From the NCBI GenBank assembly GCA_965247225.1, contig CBDFGT010000010.1, positions 1 to 64,000 on the forward strand: DNA of 64,000 nucleotides, given 5' to 3'. Shown in pieces: positions 57,492-64,000 of the stretch; position 1 is the first letter of the stretch; the number at the start of each line of letters is the position of its first letter. Both the position numbers and the translations under genes were made by a program. The notes under the pieces were generated by a model, which was not told where the DNA came from, searched no databases, and saw only the letters and a list, made by a program, of their open reading frames with translations. This DNA is from CBDFGT01 sp965247225. Lineage in GTDB: Bacteria; Pseudomonadota; Alphaproteobacteria; Rhizobiales; Rhizobiaceae.

Positions 57492-59445
57492 ACAACATTT
57501 TCGGGCGCTCGGGCTCTTAAACGCACATTAATATTTGATGTGTAAAGTATTTATGAAAATATATATTAGAATGTTAAAGAAAATGGTTTCTATGTTTGGC
57601 AGGAGTCAGAAATGAAACGCCCCAGCATCAAGACAGCCCTCATCAGCATACTTGCGGCCTTTGCCATCGTGATTGGTGCTTTTGGCTGGTTTGCTGTGTC
57701 GCAAATGGCAATTATGAATACAACGACCACGGAAATTACGACAAGATGGGTTACGGGCATCAACCAGGCCAACAAGATCAAGGTCGCGCTGGCAAACCTC
57801 CGGGTCAAGTACCGTGACCATCTCATTGAAACCAATGCGGAAAAGATCGCCAGGGCTGACAAGGACATTGTGGATCTGGAAGCTGTGATGACGAACGAGG
57901 TAGAGGCCTATGCGCCGTTGATTGGCTCGGATGAGGAGCGCGCTGCATATAATGCCCTGAAACAGGAAACGAATATTTTTTATGCTGCCATCGAACCCTT
58001 GCTGGTATTGTCCCGCGCCAGCAAGACGGACGAGGCAAGCCAGTATCTCTGGAGCACGCTTGTTCCGCAAACGGGCAAGATCAACAAGATGGTCGATGGT
58101 CTTGTCAGCATCAATGTGACGGGTGCGCAAAAGGCGTCGCAAACCGCTGCTGAAAATTATTCTGCGGCCACGCAGCTCACCTATGGGATCTTCGGCATCG
58201 CGCTGGTGATCGTTGCCGGGGCCATCATCTTCGTGCTTTCCGGAATTACCACCCCGATCAACCGCATGACCGGTGCCATGCTTGATCTTGCCGGAGGCGA
58301 TACGGAAAAACCGGTTCCCTATGCGGGCCGGGCCGATGAAATCGGGGCGATGTCCGGTGCACTGGAAGTGTTCCGTCAGGGTGCCATTGCCAGCCGTCAG
58401 ATGGAGCAGGATGCAGAGGCCATGCGCCGTCAGGCCGAGGAAAACCGCATTGCCGATCAGGAGCGGGCCGAGGCAGAGGCGGCGGAGCGCATGCGCCAGG
58501 CCACATCCGGTCTGGCAACGGGTCTCAAACGTCTGGCTTCAGGCGATCTGTCCGTCCGGCTCACCGAAGCCTTTGCCGCAGATTTTGAAGCCCTGCGTCA
58601 GGATTTCAACCTGTCGGTCGAGCAGCTCGGCAACACGCTCTCCTCCGTGGCAGACAGTGTCGGCAGCATTACCAGCGGCTCACAGGAAATCTCCTCCGGT
58701 GCCAATGATCTGGCCAAACGCACCGAGCAGCAGGCAGCCTCGCTGGAGGAAACGGCAGCGGCGCTGGACCAGATCACCGCCAATGTCACCTCCTCGTCCA
58801 GGAGGTCGGAAGAGGCCCGCAAGGTGGCAACAGAGGCCAACCAGTCGGCCACCAGATCCGGTGAGGTTGTCGGTCAGGCGGTCAACGCCATGAGCCGGAT
58901 CGAGGAAAGCGCCAGGCAGATTTCCAACATTATCGGCGTGATTGACGAGATCGCCTTCCAGACCAATCTTCTGGCGCTCAATGCCGGTGTCGAGGCCGCA
59001 CGGGCAGGCGAGGCCGGCAAGGGCTTTGCGGTAGTAGCCCAGGAAGTGCGCGAACTGGCGCAGCGTTCGGCAAGTGCGGCCAAGGAGATCAAGGGCCTGA
59101 TCCAGACATCGACTTCGGAGGTGACGACCGGTGTGAAGCTGGTCTCCGACACAGGCGAGGCGCTGAAAGCCATCGGCGCGTTCATCGTCGCGATCAACCA
59201 GCACATGGAGGCGATTGCCACATCCTCGCGTGAACAGTCCGTGGGTCTGGCCGAGGTCAACACGGCGGTCAACCAGATGGACCAGACGACGCAGCAGAAT
59301 GCCGCCATGGTGGAAGAGGCCTCCGCCGCTGCCGCCAGCCTTGCCGGTGAGGCAGGCACATTGCGCCAGCTGATCTCACGGTTTGATCTCGGCCATTCGG
59401 CAGGTGCGGCCCAGCCTTCCCATGCTCAGGCCCTGCGCCAGACAG
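57360..59445. repeat. Direct repeat unit A (glycosyltransferase 3' end + receptor 1)
   Basis: Partner of 61915-64000 at an offset of exactly 4,555 bp. Identity is high in the glycosyltransferase end and leader, collapses over the sensor domain (57625-58247), and is almost total over the signalling domain (58248-59445). Confidence 0.9.
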
Positions 59446-59543
59446 CCGCGCACATGGCCCGGCCCGCCGCATCCGGCGCACCGGCTCCCCGCAGGGCAGC
59501 AGGCGGCGCTGCGGCTGTGGCGCAGGAATGGTCGGAATTCTGA
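57612..59543 (+). CDS. Methyl-accepting chemotaxis protein 1
   Basis: A 643-residue transmembrane chemoreceptor. One helix (about 8-30), a four-helix-bundle-type periplasmic sensor (about 31-190), a second helix (about 193-215), HAMP (about 215-270, GAMLDLAGGDTEKPVPYAGR) and a long signalling hairpin. The tip contains IDEIAFQTNLLALNAGVEAA and GKGFAVVAQEVRELAQRS. The C-terminal EWSEF fits the xWxxF tether for CheR/CheB. It follows the glycosyltransferase gene with its own AT-rich leader. Confidence 0.95.
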   Translation: MKRPSIKTALISILAAFAIVIGAFGWFAVSQMAIMNTTTTEITTRWVTGINQANKIKVALANLRVKYRDHLIETNAEKIARADKDIVDLEAVMTNEVEAYAPLIGSDEERAAYNALKQETNIFYAAIEPLLVLSRASKTDEASQYLWSTLVPQTGKINKMVDGLVSINVTGAQKASQTAAENYSAATQLTYGIFGIALVIVAGAIIFVLSGITTPINRMTGAMLDLAGGDTEKPVPYAGRADEIGAMSGALEVFRQGAIASRQMEQDAEAMRRQAEENRIADQERAEAEAAERMRQATSGLATGLKRLASGDLSVRLTEAFAADFEALRQDFNLSVEQLGNTLSSVADSVGSITSGSQEISSGANDLAKRTEQQAASLEETAAALDQITANVTSSSRRSEEARKVATEANQSATRSGEVVGQAVNAMSRIEESARQISNIIGVIDEIAFQTNLLALNAGVEAARAGEAGKGFAVVAQEVRELAQRSASAAKEIKGLIQTSTSEVTTGVKLVSDTGEALKAIGAFIVAINQHMEAIATSSREQSVGLAEVNTAVNQMDQTTQQNAAMVEEASAAAASLAGEAGTLRQLISRFDLGHSAGAAQPSHAQALRQTAAHMARPAASGAPAPRRAAGGAAAVAQEWSEF

Positions 59544-59931
59544 TCCGCTCCCGTACCTGCACACGAAACCCGAACCTCCCGCGCGACCTTCCGGGAGGTT
59601 TGTATTCCATCATATAGTCAGTCGCCGCACGACGTGTCCCGTTTGATCCCGTCGGCAACGGCCATGTCGATATCCGTTTTGGCCATGCAATCTTGCGTTG
59701 AAATCGGTTCCTGTCATCGAGATCTGGTATAAGTCTTTGTTTTGATGTGTGTCGTTTTCGCTAAACTTTTGCGCACTTTTGCGCCACACGCATTAGGATC
59801 ACGCCAAAATTCTGTTTTTTCAGCGTAAAAAACGTTCCGGACGGACACCTGAGCCTATTCTTTAACAGAATGTTTAAATTTGTCTATTTATAATAAAATG
59901 AATTACTTAAACTCAATATTTGGAGGGGAAT
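59544..59931. other. Intergenic region between chemoreceptor genes 1 and 2
   Basis: The first 60 bp hold the terminator listed separately. The rest has no gene. Bases 59860-59930 are AT-rich with TTTAACAGAATGTTTAAA, a loose TTAA-N8-TTAA palindrome, and should carry the promoter of the second receptor. Confidence 0.45.
59573..59600 (+). terminator. Terminator-like hairpin after chemoreceptor 1
   Basis: Arms AACCTCCCG (59573-59581) and CGGGAGGTT (59592-59600), followed by a weak T-rich tail. A variant of the same element follows chemoreceptor 2. Confidence 0.6.
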
Positions 59932-61848
59932 ATGTCGTTTATGGCAAACCTTAAGGTTGCAACAAAGTTGACTGCATCAGCGTGCTTTGGAATTTTGATG
60001 CTGATCGCGCTTGTTGTCAATCAATATGTCAGTTCAGGTGTGATTGCTGATGCAACCGCAGTTGTCGAGCGGGAGCAGACCATTTTCGACGGCATTTCCG
60101 GGGGGCAGCTTGCCTTGGCGAAAATCAGGAACCTTGCCAATCAAATGGAGGAAGATACGACACAGGAGGAAATGCGCAAGCACTTTTCCGGTCTTGCCGA
60201 AACGGTAAGGGAGGCCGTAAACGGGCTGGAAACACCCATCCGCATTGCGATGAAACCAGATGTCCTGATCGATATCCGGGACGGTCTTCTCGCCTATCAA
60301 AATGCCATTGAAGCCTATATAGCAATATCCGGCGACGCAAATGCAGTCTTTCCGCAAGATGAAACGAATACTGTTTCTGCCAGGGTTGACGATGCCATCA
60401 AAGGTTCGATCAGCAATGCCAAAAAATATACAGCCGAGGCCAAACAGACACTGGCCAAGGCATTGGCAACCTCTAATATGGTCACAATGCTGTTGTGCGC
60501 GTTCGTTATGACCGGTCTGATTGCATCGTCCGTTTTCCTGATGTTCAGTATAGGACGTCCGGTGCGTCTGATGACATCGTCAATGTTGAAGCTCGCGGAA
60601 GGGGATACATCGGTCGCACTGGCTTATACGGATCGTTCTGACGAAATCGGGGCGATGGCTTATGCACTGGAAGTCTTCCGTCAGGGTGCCATTGCCAGAA
60701 GGCAGATGGAACAGGATGCAGAAGCCATGCGCCGTCAGGCCGAGGAAAACCGCATTGCCGTTCAGGAGCGGGCCGAGGCAGAGGCGGCGGAGCGCATGAC
60801 ACGCGCCACATCCAGCCTGGCTTCCGGTCTCCGCCGTCTGGCCGCAGGGGATCTGTCCTTCCAGCTGACAGAGGCTTTGTCTTCCGAATTTGAGCAACTG
60901 CGTCAGGATTTCAACACATCCGTCCTGCAGCTTGCCCATACAATGACATCGGTTTCTTCCAGTGTCGGCAGCATTACCAATGGCAGCCACGAGATTTCCA
61001 CCGGTGCCAGTGACCTGTCGAAGCGCACGGAACAGCAGGCAGCCGTCCTGGAGGAAACAGCAGCGGCGCTGGACCAGATCACCGCCAATGTCACCTCCTC
61101 TTCAAAAAGGGCAGAAGAAGCCCGCAAGGTGGCAACAGAGGCCAACCAGTCGGCTACCAGATCCGGTGAGGTTGTCGGTCAGGCGGTCAACGCCATGAGC
61201 CGGATCGAGGAAAGCGCCAGGCAGATTTCCAGCATTATCGGCGTGATTGACGAGATCGCCTTCCAGACCAATCTTCTGGCGCTCAATGCCGGTGTCGAGG
61301 CCGCACGGGCAGGCGAGGCCGGCAAGGGCTTTGCGGTGGTAGCCCAGGAAGTGCGCGAACTGGCGCAGCGTTCGGCAAGTGCGGCCAAGGAGATCAAGGG
61401 TCTGATCCAGACATCGACTTCGGAGGTGGCCAATGGTGTCAAGCTGGTCTCCGATACAGGCCAGGCGTTGCAGTCGATCGGTGCGTTCATCGTCGCGATC
61501 AACCAGCACATGGATGCGATTGCCACATCCTCGCGTGAACAGTCCGTGGGTCTGGCGGAGGTCAACACGGCGGTCAACCAGATGGACCAGACGACGCAGC
61601 AGAATGCCGCCATGGTGGAGCAATCCTCCGCCGCCGCCGCCAGCCTTGCCGGTGAGGCAGGCGCACTGCGCCAGCTGATCTCCCGGTTTGATCTCGGCCA
61701 TTCGGCAGGTCCGGCCCAGCCTTCCCATGCTCAGGCATTGCGCCAGACAGCCGCGCACATGGCCCGGCCCGCCGCATCCGGCGCACCGGCTCCCCGCAGG
61801 GCAGCAGGCGGCGCTGCGGCTGTGGCGCAGGAATGGTCGGAATTCTGA
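59932..61848 (+). CDS. Methyl-accepting chemotaxis protein 2
   Basis: A 638-residue chemoreceptor with a different sensor from receptors 1 and 3 (start MSFMANLKVATKL, periplasmic part to about residue 185). A second helix, HAMP (SMLKLAEGDTSVALAYTDRS) and the signalling domain follow. The distal part from about 61100 on is nearly identical to receptor 1, and the C-terminal EWSEF tether is shared. I chose ATG 59932 because GGAGGGG lies just upstream. Confidence 0.95.
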   Translation: MSFMANLKVATKLTASACFGILMLIALVVNQYVSSGVIADATAVVEREQTIFDGISGGQLALAKIRNLANQMEEDTTQEEMRKHFSGLAETVREAVNGLETPIRIAMKPDVLIDIRDGLLAYQNAIEAYIAISGDANAVFPQDETNTVSARVDDAIKGSISNAKKYTAEAKQTLAKALATSNMVTMLLCAFVMTGLIASSVFLMFSIGRPVRLMTSSMLKLAEGDTSVALAYTDRSDEIGAMAYALEVFRQGAIARRQMEQDAEAMRRQAEENRIAVQERAEAEAAERMTRATSSLASGLRRLAAGDLSFQLTEALSSEFEQLRQDFNTSVLQLAHTMTSVSSSVGSITNGSHEISTGASDLSKRTEQQAAVLEETAAALDQITANVTSSSKRAEEARKVATEANQSATRSGEVVGQAVNAMSRIEESARQISSIIGVIDEIAFQTNLLALNAGVEAARAGEAGKGFAVVAQEVRELAQRSASAAKEIKGLIQTSTSEVANGVKLVSDTGQALQSIGAFIVAINQHMDAIATSSREQSVGLAEVNTAVNQMDQTTQQNAAMVEQSSAAAASLAGEAGALRQLISRFDLGHSAGPAQPSHAQALRQTAAHMARPAASGAPAPRRAAGGAAAVAQEWSEF

Positions 61849-61877
61849 TCCGCTCCCGTACCTGCACACGAAACCTG

Positions 61878-61905
61878 AACCTTCCGGACCACCATCCGGG
61901 AGGTT
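61878..61905 (+). terminator. Terminator-like hairpin after chemoreceptor 2
   Basis: Arms AACCTTCCGGA (61878-61888) and TCCGGGAGGTT (61895-61905) pair with one G-U. A weak T-rich tail follows. Confidence 0.55.
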
Positions 61906-61914
61906 TGTGTTCTG

Positions 61915-62046
61915 TTGCTCCACGCCTGGAACTCATCCTCGCGGTTCGATCCGCTTCTCAAGGCCCGTCATCTGGAAACCATGCTGGCACGTCTGCCCGG
62001 CCTTTCCGTGCGCGATGCGCAAAACCTGACCGGATAACAGGTCTGA
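61915..62046 (+). pseudogene. Copied 3' end of the GT41 glycosyltransferase gene
   Basis: These 132 bp match 57360-57491, the last 44 codons and stop of the glycosyltransferase gene, at a constant offset of 4,555 bp and with scattered substitutions. The rest of the gene is missing, so it cannot encode an enzyme. It marks the left edge of a tandem duplication that created the third receptor unit. Confidence 0.88.
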
Positions 62047-62166
62047 ACAACCCTGTCGGGCGCACATGATTTTAAACGCGCATTAATATTTGATGCGTAA
62101 AGTATTTATGAAAATATATATTAGAATGTTAAAGAAAATGGTTTCTATGTTTGGCAGGAGTCAGAA

Positions 62167-64000
62167 ATGAAACGCCCCAGTCTGAAAGCATCTCTTATAG
62201 GTATAATTTTGGCTTTTGCTGCGTCATTTATGGGTTTCGCGGCACTTTCGCTAAAGAGTTTGGGAGATGTCAGTGGTGCAACCGCTGAAATTGCCACCAA
62301 TTGGTTGCCGAGTGTTTCCAACGTAAGAAACATGCACAAGGCACTTGGCGATCTGAAGTTTGCCTATGCAAATCACATCATGTCTATCAGTGATGAAGCT
62401 ATTGCGGCGGCTGAAACGCAGGTGACGGATAGCAGGACGGCGCTCAATAATACGGTCAAGCTGTATGAAGGGCTTGTTTCCTCGCCACATGAAGGTGAAC
62501 TGTTGAACCTGATCAGTCAGAATATCAGCGCCTATAACCAGGCTTCCGGAAAGATGCTGGAACATTCGCGCAAAAACGACAATGAGGTTGCCAAGGTTCT
62601 TTTCTACACTGAAATGAACCCATATTTTGCAAAGGCCAACACGCTGATAGAAGAGCTCCTTGCCGTAAACGTGGCGGGGTCCGAAAAGGCATATGCAACA
62701 AGCAACAGCGCCTATGCGAGGACAGTGATGCTTGTGGAATGTGCGAGCGTGTTGATTGCGTCCCTGATCGGCCTGTCTGTCGCCTATATCATCCGCAGAG
62801 TCACCACCCCGATCAACCGCATGACCGGTGCCATGCTTGATCTTGCCGGAGGCGATACGGAAAAACCGGTTCCCTATGCGGGCCGGGCCGATGAAATCGG
62901 GGCGATGTCCGGTGCACTGGAAGTGTTCCGTCAGGGTGCCATTGCCAGCCGTCAGATGGAGCAGGATGCAGAGGCCATGCGCCGTCAGGCCGAGGAAAAC
63001 CGCATTGCCGATCAGGAGCGGGCCGAGGCAGAGGCGGCGGAGCGCATGCGCCAGGCCACATCCGGTCTGGCAACGGGTCTCAAACGTCTGGCTTCAGGCG
63101 ATCTGTCCGTCCGGCTCACCGAAGCCTTTGCCGCAGATTTTGAAGCCCTGCGTCAGGATTTCAACCTGTCGGTCGAGCAGCTCGGCAACACGCTCTCCTC
63201 CGTGGCAGACAGTGTCGGCAGCATTACCAGCGGCTCACAGGAAATCTCCTCCGGTGCCAATGATCTGGCCAAACGCACCGAGCAGCAGGCAGCCTCGCTG
63301 GAGGAAACGGCAGCGGCGCTGGACCAGATCACCGCCAATGTCACCTCCTCGTCCAGGAGGTCGGAAGAGGCCCGCAAGGTGGCAACAGAGGCCAACCAGT
63401 CGGCCACCAGATCCGGTGAGGTTGTCGGTCAGGCGGTCAACGCCATGAGCCGGATCGAGGAAAGCGCCAGGCAGATTTCCAACATTATCGGCGTGATTGA
63501 CGAGATCGCCTTCCAGACCAATCTTCTGGCGCTCAATGCCGGTGTCGAGGCCGCACGGGCAGGCGAGGCCGGCAAGGGCTTTGCGGTAGTAGCCCAGGAA
63601 GTGCGCGAACTGGCGCAGCGTTCGGCAAGTGCGGCCAAGGAGATCAAGGGCCTGATCCAGACATCGACTTCGGAGGTGACGACCGGTGTGAAGCTGGTCT
63701 CCGACACAGGCGAGGCGCTGAAAGCCATCGGCGCGTTCATCGTCGCGATCAACCAGCACATGGAGGCGATTGCCACATCCTCGCGCGAACAGTCCGTGGG
63801 TCTGGCCGAGGTCAACACGGCGGTCAACCAGATGGACCAGACGACGCAGCAGAATGCCGCCATGGTGGAAGAGGCCTCCGCCGCTGCCGCCAGCCTTGCC
63901 GGTGAGGCAGGCACATTGCGCCAGCTGATCTCACGGTTTGATCTCGGCCATTCGGCAGGTGCGGCCCAGCCTTCCCATGCTCAGGCCCTGCGCCAGACAG
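62167..64000 (+). CDS. Methyl-accepting chemotaxis protein 3 (3' partial)
   Basis: The gene runs off the window end; about 611 codons are visible. The start MKRPSLKASLIG and the leader match receptor 1. The sensor domain (62180-62802) has the same length as in receptor 1 but a different sequence. From 62803 to the end the DNA equals 58248-59445 except for one base (63786). The HAMP, methylation helices and signalling tip are intact. The sensor looks like another four-helix-bundle domain. Confidence 0.95.
   Translation, partial: MKRPSLKASLIGIILAFAASFMGFAALSLKSLGDVSGATAEIATNWLPSVSNVRNMHKALGDLKFAYANHIMSISDEAIAAAETQVTDSRTALNNTVKLYEGLVSSPHEGELLNLISQNISAYNQASGKMLEHSRKNDNEVAKVLFYTEMNPYFAKANTLIEELLAVNVAGSEKAYATSNSAYARTVMLVECASVLIASLIGLSVAYIIRRVTTPINRMTGAMLDLAGGDTEKPVPYAGRADEIGAMSGALEVFRQGAIASRQMEQDAEAMRRQAEENRIADQERAEAEAAERMRQATSGLATGLKRLASGDLSVRLTEAFAADFEALRQDFNLSVEQLGNTLSSVADSVGSITSGSQEISSGANDLAKRTEQQAASLEETAAALDQITANVTSSSRRSEEARKVATEANQSATRSGEVVGQAVNAMSRIEESARQISNIIGVIDEIAFQTNLLALNAGVEAARAGEAGKGFAVVAQEVRELAQRSASAAKEIKGLIQTSTSEVTTGVKLVSDTGEALKAIGAFIVAINQHMEAIATSSREQSVGLAEVNTAVNQMDQTTQQNAAMVEEASAAAASLAGEAGTLRQLISRFDLGHSAGAAQPSHAQALRQT

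Larger units (their letters stand above)
61849..62166. other. Intergenic region between chemoreceptor genes 2 and 3
   Basis: It consists of the receptor 2 terminator, a copied 3' fragment of the glycosyltransferase gene, and a leader nearly identical to that of receptor 1. There is no independent gene. Confidence 0.75.
61915..64000. repeat. Direct repeat unit B (glycosyltransferase 3' end + receptor 3)
   Basis: Second copy of the unit described at 57360-59445. The repeat continues beyond the window. Confidence 0.9.

Noticed and set aside
1..64000. CRISPR array, rRNA or complete insertion sequence
   Set aside because: No regularly spaced short repeats, no rRNA-like sequence and no transposase gene were found.

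Overview
The window is about 64 kb of a moderately GC-rich alphaproteobacterial chromosome. Gene content and order point to the Hyphomicrobiales (Rhizobiales). The signs are a CcrM-type GANTC methyltransferase, a ctaC-ctaD-ctaB-ctaG-ctaE-DUF983-surf1 respiratory cluster running into ispH-thrB-rnhA, a thrC-M16 peptidase-GNAT-EAL cluster, an IalB-like protein, a DUF1344 protein, a truncated composite rhizobial intergenic repeat, and 36-heptad-type chemoreceptors. The exact genus cannot be fixed from the sequence alone. No tRNA, rRNA, CRISPR array or complete insertion sequence was seen.

Layout. 0-3.3 kb: a type I secretion ABC transporter (cut by the window start) and its membrane fusion partner. 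3.4-11.7 kb: adc, a frameshifted pirin, an MntA/HepT toxin-antitoxin pair, a racemase-family protein, an HDAC-like deacetylase with xseB, bioY with an unusual leader, a frameshifted DUF1284 gene, a YcaQ-type glycosylase and aroC. 11.7-21.3 kb: two c-di-GMP proteins around a histidine phosphatase, fabI, a DnaJ-like protein, a lipoprotein and pdxH. 21.4-23.5 kb: tldD and ialB-like. 23.8-34.4 kb: the aa3 oxidase and assembly cluster, interrupted by a HigBA-like pair and a GNAT remnant, then ispH-thrB-rnhA. 34.5-39.9 kb: a Zur-box-controlled AztABC-like zinc transporter headed by a 40-residue membrane microprotein, then a peroxiredoxin, a DsbD-domain protein and YqgE. 39.9-47.3 kb: a frameshifted Abi-like HEPN gene, a compact candidate small RNA, and the EAL-GNAT-M16-thrC cluster. 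47.5-51.5 kb: a lipoprotein, a HAD hydrolase, an isolated flagellin gene and ccrM. 51.6-55.6 kb: an accessory island with three toxin-antitoxin pairs, a decayed toxin copy, a 27-bp repeat in three copies and an uncharacterised secreted/membrane protein pair. 55.6-64 kb: a TPR/GT41 glycosyltransferase and a tandem array of chemoreceptors; the third runs off the window.

Two themes stand out. First, four genes (pirin, DUF1284, ctaE, Abi-like) each look broken by one single-base indel, three of them in homopolymer runs. ctaE is normally indispensable for the aa3 oxidase, so unpolished sequence is a serious alternative to real gene loss. Second, the right end records recent tandem duplication and gene conversion. 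The first and third chemoreceptor units share an exact 4,555-bp offset, nearly identical signalling domains and leaders, and a copied 3' end of the glycosyltransferase gene, while their sensor domains are equal in length but strongly diverged.

The best candidates for undescribed biology are the microprotein encoded first in the zinc-transport operon (37415-37537), the roughly 90-nt structured RNA (about 40765-40856), the membrane/secreted protein pair inside the toxin-antitoxin island, and the sensor-swapping chemoreceptor array.
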